Assembly (NCBI GenBank): GCA_900473175.1
Contig: UCKM01000021.1
Span: forward strand, 62,001 to 126,000
Length of the DNA stretch: 64,000 nt
Origin: Hyphomicrobiales bacterium
GTDB taxonomy: Bacteria > Pseudomonadota > Alphaproteobacteria > Rhizobiales > Rhizobiaceae
Direction of reading: 5' to 3'
The position numbers and the translations under genes are program-made. Position 1 is the first letter of the stretch. Each line of letters begins with the position of its first letter. Shown piece after piece: positions 8,559 to 17,541 of the stretch. The notes below the pieces were generated by a model. That model saw nothing but the letters and a program-made list of their open reading frames with translations. It was not told the DNA's origin and made no database searches.

Positions 8559-8997
8559 TTATGCCCGCATCAGCGCTGATTCAACGCTGATGCGTTCCTT
8601 CCCTAGATTGCCGAGCAACGCATCTGCGTCCTTGGAAGAATCCATTTTCACCGTGAAGCAATAGGCTGTTTCGGTTACGGCATTCACTACCCCGAATCGG
8701 CCTTGACCGGAATAGCCCCACGCACGAGTTCATCACCTAGGCAGCAATTTTCCTGATGGCGGCGAGGTCCTCGACGAATTTGGCGCCTATGCGCCCGCGA
8801 CCCTGGTGATGCGCACTGTTCGGGAGCCAGCTAAACGCCGGTTCCCTATCCCGACCGCCCCGGTACTTTTTTGGACTGTTGGGTGCCCATCCTGCCATCG
8901 CGAAGAACTCCGGATCGATTGAACCGCGACCCGCTTCATGCGTTGTAGACAGCAGGTTACCATCGGCGCGGCGCACAGGCCAATAGGGGGAGAATGC
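8559..8997. other. 439-base region without a convincing gene
   Basis: Nothing firm was found. On the minus strand an open frame ending at 8737 could encode about 53 residues from an ATG at 8898 (GGAG 9 bases before it, and GWAPNSPKKYRGGRDR near its start), possibly a gene remnant. The promoter of the sorbosone-dehydrogenase-like gene should lie in the last 100 bases. Confidence 0.4.
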
Positions 8998-10335
8998 ATG
9001 AAATCGGTAGCACGCATCCTTGCAATCATTGCGGTTGGCGCCATTGCCGTCGCCGCCTCGGCAACGCAAGCGCAAGAATCAGGCACAAGCGGATATGCCC
9101 TCGGCTACGGTCCGGATCCGGTGCTGCCACGACCCCAAACGGCATTAATCGCGACGGTCAATATCGCGCCAACAGCACCGTGGCCGGACGGTGCGACGCC
9201 AAAGCCGGCCCAAGGTCTCGGCGTCAAAGCCTTTGCCCGCGACCTCGACCATCCGCGCTGGCTGCATGTGCTGACGAATGGCGACGTGCTTGTGGTGGAG
9301 ACGAATGCGCCGGCCAAGCACGATGATGGCTTCAGCTTCCGCAAATGGATTATGGGGCTGTTGATGAAGCGGGCCGGCGCAGGGATCAAAAGCCCAAATC
9401 GCATCACGCTGTTGCGAGACACCAACCATGATGGCGTGGCTGATGAACGTTCCACATTCATCGAAGGCCTGAATTCGCCCTTCGGCATGACGTTTGCCAA
9501 TGGAAAACTCTACGTTGCAAATACCGACGCCGTGCTCGCGTTTGCCTATAAGAATGGTGAGACGCGCATGACCGCCCCCCCGCAAAAAATCGTCGACCTG
9601 CCCGCAGGCGACATCAACCATCATTGGACGAAGGACGTGGTCGCCAGCCCCGACGGCAAGAAGCTCTACGTCACGGTAGGATCGAACAGCAATGTCGGCG
9701 AAAACGGTATCAAGGCAGAGGAGAATCGCGCCGCCGTTCTCGAGGTGGACCTTGCCAGCCACAAGATGAGGCTGTTCGCCTCCGGCTTGCGCAATCCGAA
9801 CGGACTTTCCTGGAATCCGGACGATGGCAGGCTCTGGGTCGCCGTCAACGAACGCGACGAAATCGGTGACGATCTCGTGCCTGATTACATCACATCGGTT
9901 AAGGATGGTGCCTTCTATGGCTGGCCATACAGCTATTACGGGCAGCACGTTGACGTGCGCATGAAGCCGCAACGGCCCGATCTCGTGAGCCGCGCCATCA
10001 AGCCGGACTATGCCCTCGGTTCGCACACAGCTTCGCTCGGCCTCACATTCTACACGGGCTCGCTGCTGGGTTCCGACTATCGTGGCGGCGCTTTCGTCGG
10101 TCAGCACGGGTCGTGGAACCGCGATCCGCGCAGCGGCTACAAGGTGATCTTCGTGCCCTTCCGGAATGGCAGGCCGCAGGGCCCGCCCCAAGACATCCTT
10201 ACCGGCTTCATCAATGCCGATGACAAGGCGATGGGCCGTCCCGTCGGCGTTGCGGTCGACAAGGCAGGCGCGTTGCTCGTCGCGGATGACGTCGGCAACA
10301 CCATCTGGCGTGTCACGCCGGCAAGCATCAGATAG
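8998..10335 (+). CDS. Exported sorbosone-dehydrogenase-like (PQQ/glucose-dehydrogenase fold) protein
   Basis: A 445-aa protein with a signal peptide (about residues 1-26, ending near TQAQE), so periplasmic. The rest is a six-bladed propeller of the soluble glucose/sorbosone dehydrogenase family: [57 protein letters not shown] and [17 protein letters not shown]. Members oxidise sugars with PQQ, but many have no proven activity. The ATG follows GGGGGAG at 5 bases. It is followed by a DoxX-like gene after about 100 bases. Confidence 0.83.
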   Translation: MKSVARILAIIAVGAIAVAASATQAQESGTSGYALGYGPDPVLPRPQTALIATVNIAPTAPWPDGATPKPAQGLGVKAFARDLDHPRWLHVLTNGDVLVVETNAPAKHDDGFSFRKWIMGLLMKRAGAGIKSPNRITLLRDTNHDGVADERSTFIEGLNSPFGMTFANGKLYVANTDAVLAFAYKNGETRMTAPPQKIVDLPAGDINHHWTKDVVASPDGKKLYVTVGSNSNVGENGIKAEENRAAVLEVDLASHKMRLFASGLRNPNGLSWNPDDGRLWVAVNERDEIGDDLVPDYITSVKDGAFYGWPYSYYGQHVDVRMKPQRPDLVSRAIKPDYALGSHTASLGLTFYTGSLLGSDYRGGAFVGQHGSWNRDPRSGYKVIFVPFRNGRPQGPPQDILTGFINADDKAMGRPVGVAVDKAGALLVADDVGNTIWRVTPASIR

Positions 10336-10438
10336 CAAGCTTCACGCAAGAAAAAGTTCGGATGACTTGTCGGGACGCGGCGCAAGCGAACGTCCTAGGC
10401 GGGTCGCTTCTGACAATTCGAACTCCTGTGAGGTTATT

Positions 10439-10867
10439 ATGCAAAGTGCTGGACAGACGATCGTGGTTTCAAGCAAGGCGCTGTGGACGGGGCGCATTCT
10501 CAGCGGCCTTGTCATCCTTTTCATGGTGTTCGACAGCGGGATCAAACTCGTTCCGCTCGATATCGTTATCCAGACCTGTGCCGAGCTCGGACTTCCCACG
10601 ACCACAGGCTTTGCGCGCGGGCTCGGAATCCTCGGCCTCGTCTGCACAATTCTCTATGCCTTGCCGCACACGTCCGTGTTCGGTGCCATCCTTCTGACCG
10701 GATATATGGGCGGAGCCATCGCCACGCAGGTGCGCGTCGGCAACCCCCTGTTCAGCCACCTGCTCTTCGGCGTCTATCTCGGCCTCTTCATCTGGGGTGG
10801 TCTTTTCCTGCGCGATCCGCGTGTGCGGGCCCTTATCCCGTTCTCTGCCCGCAGCGATCGGGCCTAA
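10439..10867 (+). CDS. DoxX-like family membrane protein
   Basis: A 142-aa protein with four predicted membrane helices and the DoxX_2 pattern: SGLVILFMVFDSGIKL, GLGILGLVCTILYALP, FGAILLTGYMGGAIATQ and PRVRALIPF. DoxX-like proteins are small quinone- or redox-associated membrane proteins, mostly without a defined reaction. The ATG at 10439 follows GAGG at 5 bases. It could share a transcript with the sorbosone-dehydrogenase-like gene 103 bases upstream. Confidence 0.82.
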   Translation: MQSAGQTIVVSSKALWTGRILSGLVILFMVFDSGIKLVPLDIVIQTCAELGLPTTTGFARGLGILGLVCTILYALPHTSVFGAILLTGYMGGAIATQVRVGNPLFSHLLFGVYLGLFIWGGLFLRDPRVRALIPFSARSDRA

Positions 10868-11003
10868 GAGGCTTGCGCAGAGCGGCAGGGTCTGATTCTT
10901 TGCACCTGTTCCGGAACACGATGTTTTGATTCGCTGCCCGACCGGAATTCGACAGCCGCTCCATAATGAGCGGCGGGCTGATCAGCATGATGAAGGAACC
11001 AGG

Positions 11004-12050
11004 ATGTCCATTAACCTCAGAAAGCCGGAAATATCCGAGATGAAACCCAATATCACCGTCTTCGGTGTGGGCGGTGGTGGTGGCAACGCGGTCAACAACA
11101 TGATCCGCGAAAAGCTGGAAGGGACGGATTTCATCGTCGCCAATACCGATGCGCAGGCGCTGACAATGTCGAAAGCGACGCGCCTTATCCAGCTTGGCGC
11201 CCATGTCACGCAAGGGCTTGGCGCGGGCTCCGCGCCGGAAATTGGCCGTGCGGCAGCTGAGGAATGCATCGACGAGATCATGGATCAGCTCGCCGGAACC
11301 CATATGTGCTTCGTCACGGCGGGCATGGGTGGCGGAACTGGCACTGGTGCTGCCCCCGTCATCGCGCGCGCGGCCCGTGCCGCCGGCATATTGACGGTTG
11401 CGGTCGTGACCAAGCCCTTCACCTTCGAGGGCACGCGGCGCATGCGCATGGCAGAAGAAGGCATGAAAGAATTGCGTGCCAGCGCCGATACCGTCATCGT
11501 CATTCCAAACCAGAACCTGTTTCGCGTCGCCAATGCCGCGACGACCTTTGCCGATGCCTTTGCCACTGCCGACCGGGTGCTTTACTCCGGCGTAGCCTGC
11601 ATCACCGATCTGATGGTGCGCGAGGGATTGATCAATCTCGATTTCGCCGACGTCCGCGCTGTCATGCGCGATATGGGCCGCGCCATGATGGGTACCGGGG
11701 AGAGCACCGGCGAAGACCGCGCCAAGACGGCGGCCGAAGCTGCGATCGCCAATCCGCTTCTCGACGTCGCTTCGATGAAAGGCGCGAAGGGGGTTCTGGT
11801 TTCGATTTCCGGCGGACGCGACATGACCTTGTTCGAGGTCGATGTAGCCGCCTCGCGCATTCGCGAGGAAGTCGATGAGGAAGCTAACATCATCCTCGGC
11901 GCGACCTTTGATGACTCGCTGGAGGGCGTGTTCAGGGTTTCGGTGGTCGCCACCGGCATTGATCAGGACGATGCAGCTGCCGTTGAAGGCGCGGCGGCGG
12001 CTGTGCGCGACAGCACGTCAGTCATGCCCTTCCTTCGCCGTCAAGGATAG
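11004..12050 (+). CDS. ftsZ2: Second, tail-less FtsZ-type cell-division GTPase
   Basis: A 348-aa FtsZ. The GTP-binding glycine loop [12 protein letters not shown] lies near residues 22-33, the tubulin signature GGGTGTG at 109-115, and the T7 catalytic loop in [11 protein letters not shown]. The protein ends just after the GTPase and C-terminal subdomains (VMPFLRRQG): the long linker and the conserved C-terminal peptide that bind FtsA/ZipA-type partners are missing. This is the architecture of the dispensable FtsZ2 of Sinorhizobium. The ATG at 11004 follows GAAGGA at 7 bases. The gene is not in the dcw cluster, so the canonical ftsZ should be elsewhere. Confidence 0.9.
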   Translation: MSINLRKPEISEMKPNITVFGVGGGGGNAVNNMIREKLEGTDFIVANTDAQALTMSKATRLIQLGAHVTQGLGAGSAPEIGRAAAEECIDEIMDQLAGTHMCFVTAGMGGGTGTGAAPVIARAARAAGILTVAVVTKPFTFEGTRRMRMAEEGMKELRASADTVIVIPNQNLFRVANAATTFADAFATADRVLYSGVACITDLMVREGLINLDFADVRAVMRDMGRAMMGTGESTGEDRAKTAAEAAIANPLLDVASMKGAKGVLVSISGGRDMTLFEVDVAASRIREEVDEEANIILGATFDDSLEGVFRVSVVATGIDQDDAAAVEGAAAAVRDSTSVMPFLRRQG

Positions 12051-12104
12051 GCATTGGCCAAGGCTGGCGCGCGCGGCGCCAGTCCTTCCGTCCTTCAGTT
12101 TAAG

Positions 12105-12491
12105 CTAGTACGACAGGACAGGTTCCTGTTCGATCTCGATCCGGTCGGCAACGCGGCGGATGTTGAGAACCGGCTGAACCTCGCCGATTGCCACGGGTAC
12201 CGAAATGGACTGCGACTGTCCGGGAGCCAGCACCGAGGTGAACCGGACGACGTTGCCATCGCTGCCCGTATCTTCCGTTCCGGCCGTATTCACGGTCGTC
12301 ACCACATGCCAGCCGTCCGCCTGGCTGGTCCAATAGGTGACCGCCGATGCCTTGGTGCCGAGTGCAGTCACGATACCCTGCCCCTCCTGTACCACTCTGT
12401 TCTCCTCGGTGGCCTGGGCGGTCGCCATGAAGGCGATTGCGCCGGAGACCATTGCAGCGGCATAGGCAGCTTTTGTCAGAAATCTAAACAT
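12105..12491 (-). CDS. Small exported protein, function unknown
   Basis: A 128-aa protein with an N-terminal signal peptide (about residues 1-28, cleavage near ATAQATEE) and a beta-rich mature part of about 100 residues. I do not recognise a family. The ATG at 12491 follows GAGGA 4 bases before it; a longer frame to 12665 overlaps the marR gene and lacks a site. A palindrome nearly identical to the one ahead of the upstream marR gene sits 21 bases before the start, so it is probably a target of that regulator. Its role may be envelope-linked, as the third member of the set is a FUSC efflux protein; that is inference. Confidence 0.72.
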   Translation of the reverse strand: MFRFLTKAAYAAAMVSGAIAFMATAQATEENRVVQEGQGIVTALGTKASAVTYWTSQADGWHVVTTVNTAGTEDTGSDGNVVRFTSVLAPGQSQSISVPVAIGEVQPVLNIRRVADRIEIEQEPVLSY

Positions 12492-12511
12492 GTCATCCTC
12501 GCTCAGTTCTC

Positions 12512-12527
12512 GTGTGCATACGCACAC
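12512..12527. promoter_or_regulatory. Candidate MarR operator ahead of the exported-protein gene
   Basis: GTGTGCATACGCACAC, an inverted repeat with one central mismatch. Its 14-base core TGTGCATACGCACA differs by one base from the core at 13013-13026 ahead of marR. Length and symmetry fit a MarR dimer site. Confidence 0.6.
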
Positions 12528-12568
12528 TATTGGGTGAATTTTTACCATCGCTGCCTTTCGAGCTGCGA

Positions 12569-12997
12569 TCATGCGTTTCTGGTCAGTTCGTGAAAGTCGC
12601 GCCGCCAATTCGCGGCGCTTTCGGAGCCAACCTTGCTTTCGAACTCCTGCTGGGCCTTTTCCCAAAGCGGTGCCGCTTCTTCGACCTTTTGCAGGCCCCT
12701 TTGCGTCAGAGACAGCACAAGTTTGCGTGTTTCTTTCGCAGCAGCTTCGGTTTTCAGCCAGCCGTCACGCTGCATGGGTTTGATTGCTCGGACGAGCGAC
12801 GTGCGGTCCATGACCATAGCATCTGCGAGCTCGTTCATCGTCATCCCCGGCTTTTCAAACAACACGACCAGGATAGAAAACTGCGTGCTCGTCACATGGG
12901 CGGCGGAAAGATGCCGCTCATAATGTTTGGTGATATGCCGCGCAGCTTGTCGTACCGCGAAGCAGTTGCAGTCGCTTAACCGTGACGTGTTTTCCAT
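12569..12997 (-). CDS. MarR-family transcriptional regulator
   Basis: A 142-aa winged-helix regulator: MTMNELADAMVMDRTSLV is the helix-turn-helix, RDGWLKTEAAAKETRKL the wing, flanked by dimerisation helices. The ATG at 12997 was chosen because the upstream extension to 13033 runs through the operator-like palindrome. The gene sits between a FUSC transporter gene (upstream, same strand) and an exported-protein gene (downstream). Paired palindromes ahead of marR and the exported gene suggest autorepression and control of that gene. The inducer could be a phenolic acid exported by FUSC, as for AaeB-type pumps; that is inference. Confidence 0.85.
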   Translation of the reverse strand: MENTSRLSDCNCFAVRQAARHITKHYERHLSAAHVTSTQFSILVVLFEKPGMTMNELADAMVMDRTSLVRAIKPMQRDGWLKTEAAAKETRKLVLSLTQRGLQKVEEAAPLWEKAQQEFESKVGSESAANWRRDFHELTRNA

Positions 12998-13011
12998 GGT
13001 CCGCAATATAT

Positions 13012-13027
13012 ATGTGCATATGCACAT
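13012..13027. promoter_or_regulatory. Perfect palindrome ahead of marR (candidate autoregulatory operator)
   Basis: ATGTGCATATGCACAT, a perfect 16-base inverted repeat 15 bases upstream of the marR ATG and 22 bases after the FUSC stop codon. Its position over the expected marR promoter fits repression. Confidence 0.65.
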
Positions 13028-13048
13028 TGTCAAGTGGAACTGTGGAAC

Positions 13049-15085
13049 CTACGTCGACCTGGCATCACCGCCTGAGACCAGAGTTGGGTGGTCCTCGATC
13101 AGGATGGCGAGCAATCGCATGGACGCGGACGCCTGTGAGGCCGACGGCGAAGCGGCAGCGGGCCCCGATATTTCCGCCGCGCGTGACCGCGTTGCCGCAA
13201 TGAAACTCGTGATCGATCTGTCATCCTCCGCCCGCAGGCTGATCATGCGGGCAAGCTCGGACAGGCTCTTCGATACGGGTCCGCTAATCGCCGCGTCGGT
13301 CCCCTCTTGGCCGAGGATCTGCCGCAGGCGGATGATTTCCAGCCCGAGCGTGATCGACGCCAGCGCGTCATCCATAATCCGCTCGTCCGGCCCTTTCATG
13401 TTGCGCAACTGGGGCGTCAGCTGATTGATGCGATCATAGGCGAGACTTTCGAACGCCGATGCATTCGGCACGCGATCGCGCCGGCAAAGACGTACGATGT
13501 CGGTCCGCAGCGCCTGCATCATTCCGCTGACCGCGGCATGGGGGCGTCTCGGCAAGACGACGAGGAAGACAACAAGGCCGATGAGAATGCCGCCGAGCAC
13601 GGAGAGCGAGGATTCGATGAACATCCGCGGCGCGAACACCATCGTCTCATGCGGCTTCAGAAAGACGATGAAGTTGATGGCGAATGCCGTGGCGGGCCCG
13701 ACGCGCCGCTGGTCTGCCATCAGGAATGCTGCCGGCACCAGAATTGGAATAACGAAGACGGAGAACCAGAAAAGCCCGGGGAAATGCGGCAATACCAGCT
13801 GGCTGACCACAAAGGCAAAAGGGACGGCAATCAGCGTGCCCTTGAAGAAGCCAAAGCTCGTCTGCAACGGGTTCGGCATCGAGGCGAAAAGGCTGCAAAC
13901 CACCGCAACGATGATGGCCGCGGCCGCTGCATCCGCATGTTTCGTCGCCATCCAGTAGGAGGTCATGAGCGTGGTCGCAATCGCGGCGCGGACGGCATTG
14001 ATCGATGCCATCCTGCTATCGCGGTAGATTACCAGCGTTGGCGACTTCCTGTCCCCCTTGATCGTCTGGGAGCGCGAGCGCAGGGCGTGCAAACCCTGCA
14101 GCGTCGCCTTCAAGCTTTCCAGAAATTCGCCCAGCAACGTCAGCCGCGCCATCATCCCGATCGGGTCGCTGTCCCATGTCTTGGCTCTGAGCGCGTTGAT
14201 CTTGCCTTCTATCATCTCAATGCGTGCGAACCATTGTTCGAGGGTACCGAGCTCGCCAGCCATCGCGTCCAGCACCTCTTTCAAACTGGCACGCAGATAA
14301 CGCCATGTACTGTCGGGACTTGCCGGATGGGCGATCAGGACATTGACGATCGAGAGGCACGACATCAGGTTGCCGATCGTATGCCTCGACTGGCGTCCAT
14401 GCGTAATCAGGCTTGGCGCTTCAAGCCGCGCATGCGCACGCATTGCAGAAAGGGCCTGCATGTCGGCAATCAGCTTTCTTTGCCCGCCTTTCAACTGGCC
14501 GGGATCGGTGCCGGAGAGCGCAGCACTGGTATAGCGTGCAAGATCGGAAATGCATTTCTCCAGCCCGTCGACGAGCGCAGCGCGCGCCAGCTGCGGCAGG
14601 AAAAAGCGGCTGGCGATGCCGGCGCAGATGATCCCCAGCATGATTTCGGTACAGCGCGCAATCGCAAACTCGCTCAGCAGTTGCGGCTGCCCGAACGCCG
14701 GCAATGCAATGATAACCGCCGTGTAGCCCGCCAGCGCCGCACCGTAGGACTCAGGGTTGCGCAGCATCGACGCCGCAAATGTGCAGGCCGCGACCCAGAA
14801 CGCGATCGTCGCCACAAATGCCCATTGGGCATCGCGCGTTGCCGCCGTTATTGCGATGGCTGCGATTGCTCCGACGAGGGTTCCGGTAAGCCGGAACAGG
14901 CCCTTGCTGATCACCATGCCGGCGATCGGCTGGGAGACGATGAACACTGTCATCATCGCCCATTGCGGCTGCTGCAGGTTCAGCGCAAAGGCAATCACCA
15001 GCGCGATCAATGCAGCGGCATTGGTGCGCAGCGCAAACACCCAGGCCGTCCGTCGATGAATGATGTTGTGCAGCTGGCGATACAT
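13049..15085 (-). CDS. FUSC-family membrane transporter (aromatic-acid-efflux-like)
   Basis: A 678-aa inner-membrane protein. Residues about 15-165 form a first multi-helix block (NAAALIALVIAFALNLQQPQW...TRDAQWAFVATIAFWVAACTF), a soluble helical region of about 200 residues follows, then a second helix block (about 355-510, MTSYWMATKHADAAAAAIIVA) and a cytosolic tail. This is the FUSC/YccS/AaeB architecture used for efflux of hydroxylated aromatic acids. It probably shares regulation with the marR gene 51 bases downstream. The usual HlyD partner (AaeA) is not adjacent. Substrate unknown. Confidence 0.83.
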   Translation of the reverse strand: MYRQLHNIIHRRTAWVFALRTNAAALIALVIAFALNLQQPQWAMMTVFIVSQPIAGMVISKGLFRLTGTLVGAIAAIAITAATRDAQWAFVATIAFWVAACTFAASMLRNPESYGAALAGYTAVIIALPAFGQPQLLSEFAIARCTEIMLGIICAGIASRFFLPQLARAALVDGLEKCISDLARYTSAALSGTDPGQLKGGQRKLIADMQALSAMRAHARLEAPSLITHGRQSRHTIGNLMSCLSIVNVLIAHPASPDSTWRYLRASLKEVLDAMAGELGTLEQWFARIEMIEGKINALRAKTWDSDPIGMMARLTLLGEFLESLKATLQGLHALRSRSQTIKGDRKSPTLVIYRDSRMASINAVRAAIATTLMTSYWMATKHADAAAAAIIVAVVCSLFASMPNPLQTSFGFFKGTLIAVPFAFVVSQLVLPHFPGLFWFSVFVIPILVPAAFLMADQRRVGPATAFAINFIVFLKPHETMVFAPRMFIESSLSVLGGILIGLVVFLVVLPRRPHAAVSGMMQALRTDIVRLCRRDRVPNASAFESLAYDRINQLTPQLRNMKGPDERIMDDALASITLGLEIIRLRQILGQEGTDAAISGPVSKSLSELARMISLRAEDDRSITSFIAATRSRAAEISGPAAASPSASQASASMRLLAILIEDHPTLVSGGDARST

Positions 15086-15305
15086 TGACAGACAATCCGG
15101 GTGGTCCGGGGTTTGCGGTAGCGTTCCTTGTTAACGTCCACGGCGCTGCCGCACAATGCGCACATGTGGCGGGTTCATGCGTCCTCTTGCCACCATTGTG
15201 CAGCATCCCTCGAATGCGACGTCCGGATGCCGAAATACTTGCTTTAAACCACGGCGCAAATGCTTAAGATCAAATCTGTCCACCGTTATCCGATCAGGCA
15301 GGCCC

Positions 15306-16196
15306 ATGGATCACCGCACCATCATCGCGTCACTGTCGCAGCAAGAACGCGACCGCCTGACCGCCAAATCGGATCTTGCCGGTCTGCTTCAGCTGGCCGC
15401 TCACTGGGGCGTCATCATTCTGCTCGCATGGCTGATCGCAATTCGCATTCCATTCTGGCCAGTCTTGATGCTGCCGCAGGGCATGCTTATCGTGTTCCTG
15501 TTCACGCTCCTGCATGAAGCAGTCCACCGCACACCGTTCAAAACGCAGTGGCTCAACGATAACGTCGCGCGCGTATGCAGCTTCATGCTCGTGCTACCAT
15601 CCGACTGGTTTCGGTATTTTCATTTCGCCCACCACCGTTTCACCCAGGACCCGGAGAATGATCCCGAACTGGCATCGCCCAAGCCGGACACCCTGCGGGA
15701 TTATGTCGTGCACCTCTCGGGACTTCCCGTGTGGTGGAGCCATGCCAAAACGCTTGTGAAGAACGCTGGCGGAAACTGCGATGATAGCTTCGTGCCGCCG
15801 AAAGGTCGCGACAAGGTCCGCAGCGAAGCACGCGCGATGATCTTCGGCTACGCCGCTCTGGCCGCCCTCTCCATATATTTTCGCACGCCCGTGCTGCTTT
15901 ACATCTGGATCATTCCGGCAGTGCTGGGCCAGCCCTTTCTGCGGCTTTATCTACTGGCCGAGCATGGCCGCTGCGCCTTTGTCGCCAACATGTTGGAAAA
16001 CAGCCGGACGACCACGACGACATGGATCGTTCGCAAGCTCGCCTGGAACATGCCCTACCATGCCGAGCACCACTCCTATCCGGGCGTGCCCTTCCATCGG
16101 TTACCGGAATTCCATGCGCTGATAGAGGCGTATCTGAAGGAAACCGAGACCGGATATGTGCGCTTCCACGCCAAATATATCGGGCAGCTTCGTTAG
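15306..16196 (+). CDS. Membrane fatty acid desaturase-type di-iron enzyme
   Basis: A 296-aa membrane protein with the three histidine boxes of the desaturase/hydroxylase superfamily: HEAVH at residues 70-74, HFAHH at 106-110 and HAEHH at 252-256, with hydrophobic segments between them in the usual arrangement. Such enzymes use O2 and two irons to desaturate or hydroxylate lipids or related chains. The ATG at 15306 was preferred to upstream in-frame starts, which give no hydrophobic or conserved sequence; the ribosome-binding site is weak (AGGC). Substrate undetermined. It converges on the HAD gene with only 8 bases between stop codons. Confidence 0.85.
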   Translation: MDHRTIIASLSQQERDRLTAKSDLAGLLQLAAHWGVIILLAWLIAIRIPFWPVLMLPQGMLIVFLFTLLHEAVHRTPFKTQWLNDNVARVCSFMLVLPSDWFRYFHFAHHRFTQDPENDPELASPKPDTLRDYVVHLSGLPVWWSHAKTLVKNAGGNCDDSFVPPKGRDKVRSEARAMIFGYAALAALSIYFRTPVLLYIWIIPAVLGQPFLRLYLLAEHGRCAFVANMLENSRTTTTTWIVRKLAWNMPYHAEHHSYPGVPFHRLPEFHALIEAYLKETETGYVRFHAKYIGQLR

Positions 16197-16204
16197 AAAA
16201 AACT

Positions 16205-16975
16205 TCAGCTGCGCGCTGCAATGATCCAGTCGGCAGCGCCGGAAATATCTTCTACGATGGCGGTCGGTGCTGGCTTGAAACGGCTTTCGTCGCCGTTGCG
16301 GTATTTGCCCGTACGCACCAGCAAGGCATGGGCCAGCCCGGCCCGCAGAGCGCCTGCAATGTCGGTTTCCGCATCATCACCGACCATCACCGCTTCTGCT
16401 CGCGGGCAATTCATGCTGCCGAGCGCAGCGTCAAAGAACGCTTGCGTCGGCTTTCCAAGGACGATGGCCTGCCTTTGGCTGGCGAATTCAAGCGCGGCCA
16501 CGAACGGTCCCGCATCGAGGCTGAGTTTGCCATCGGCGTCCTTGAATGCCCTGTTCGGCGCCAGCGCCAGGAAATCTGCCCCATCGACAAGCGCGCGGAA
16601 TGCCTGGTTGAGCGACCGGTAATCAAAGGCGTCGCCCGCATCACCGACGACAATGGCCTTTCTGGCGCTTTTCACAAGGCCATCAAACTCCGGCACGAGG
16701 TCGGGATGTATCAGCAGATGCGGTGATCGATCGTGCTCGTGCAGCCAGGCACGTGCAGCCTGTGCCGGCGTGAAGAGCTCGTCATCCGTGACGGCAAGGC
16801 CAAGCGTGCCGAGCCGGGTGACCACGGACCTTTTGCTGGAGCGGGTGGTATTGCTGACAAAACGAATGGGCAGTCCGCAAGCGCGCAAGCGTGCAACGGC
16901 ATCGGCGGCACCCGGCACGGGCTCATCGCCATCATAGAGAACGCCAGCAAGATCCAGAAGCACGCCGCTGATCAT
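16205..16975 (-). CDS. HAD-IIA phosphatase, LHPP-like
   Basis: A 256-aa HAD-superfamily subclass IIA protein. Similarity to eukaryotic LHPP (phospholysine/phosphohistidine/pyrophosphate phosphatase) runs along the length: VLLDLAGVLYDG, RFVSNTTRSSKRS, PHLLIHPDLVPEFD, GDAGDAFDYRSLNQAF, VLGKPTQAFFDAALG and VMVGDDAETDIAGA. The catalytic nucleophile Asp is in LLDLAG; the second Asp of the usual DxD is Ala (LHPP has Ser there). A TTG one codon earlier is the alternative start; neither has a clear site. Likely soluble; the substrate is inferred only. Confidence 0.8.
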   Translation of the reverse strand: MISGVLLDLAGVLYDGDEPVPGAADAVARLRACGLPIRFVSNTTRSSKRSVVTRLGTLGLAVTDDELFTPAQAARAWLHEHDRSPHLLIHPDLVPEFDGLVKSARKAIVVGDAGDAFDYRSLNQAFRALVDGADFLALAPNRAFKDADGKLSLDAGPFVAALEFASQRQAIVLGKPTQAFFDAALGSMNCPRAEAVMVGDDAETDIAGALRAGLAHALLVRTGKYRNGDESRFKPAPTAIVEDISGAADWIIAARS

Positions 16976-17113
16976 CAAGGCAGAATGAACATGGATGCGG
17001 CGGTCGTCAATTTTCCTGGCGCAGACGTGCGGCAGGCGAGCTTTATCCTGTGTTACTTCCGGGCAATTCCGCGCTACTATGTGTCGTCAGTCGCGCCATG
17101 AGGGGATGAGAAG

Positions 17114-17419
17114 ATGAACACCGCCAATCTTCAGCTTGAGGGGCTTTGCCTCGCCATAGCAGCAGTAAACCGGACGCTCGTCGCCAAGGGGCTGCTGACC
17201 GCCGTCGAAATCGATACTGCATTGCGCAAAGCTGAAGCCGTCGCCGTCGGCGACGACCGGGCCGTCGAGCAGCTTTCGCCGGCCAATCGCGATGCCGTCT
17301 GTTTCCCGATCCGCCTGCTGCAACTGGCAAACAATTCGGGTGCCGATACGCCCTGGTCGTTTTCACATCTTGCAAAGATGGTCGGGGAAACGAAGCGCCC
17401 TTACAACGACCAGCTCTAG
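17114..17419 (+). CDS. Small hypothetical protein (probably order-restricted)
   Basis: A 101-aa soluble protein, helical N-terminal half (QLEGLCLAIAAVNRTLVAKG) and a basic tail. Start ATG behind GAGGGGATGAG, a good ribosome-binding site. No motif I can name. The reading frame, start and codon use look genuine, and it stands alone between the HAD gene (divergent) and the DUF2147 gene. Confidence 0.65.
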   Translation: MNTANLQLEGLCLAIAAVNRTLVAKGLLTAVEIDTALRKAEAVAVGDDRAVEQLSPANRDAVCFPIRLLQLANNSGADTPWSFSHLAKMVGETKRPYNDQL

Positions 17420-17541
17420 AGCCAGCCGGTAACGCGAACCTAATCCTGACCAATTCTGAATATATCAACGGCCGCACGTTGATTCGGAACGCGCGCATGG
17501 ACGTGCGCGTTTACATATTTTTGATGAACTGGAGACACTCA

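Noticed and set aside
8576-8665. 28-codon minus-strand frame starting MDSSKDADALL
   Set aside because: Too short and without a ribosome-binding site or membrane character; could be chance.
13307-15088. 593-codon open frame on the plus strand
   Set aside because: Antisense to the FUSC gene, whose membrane-helix pattern is clear; the plus frame has no domain.
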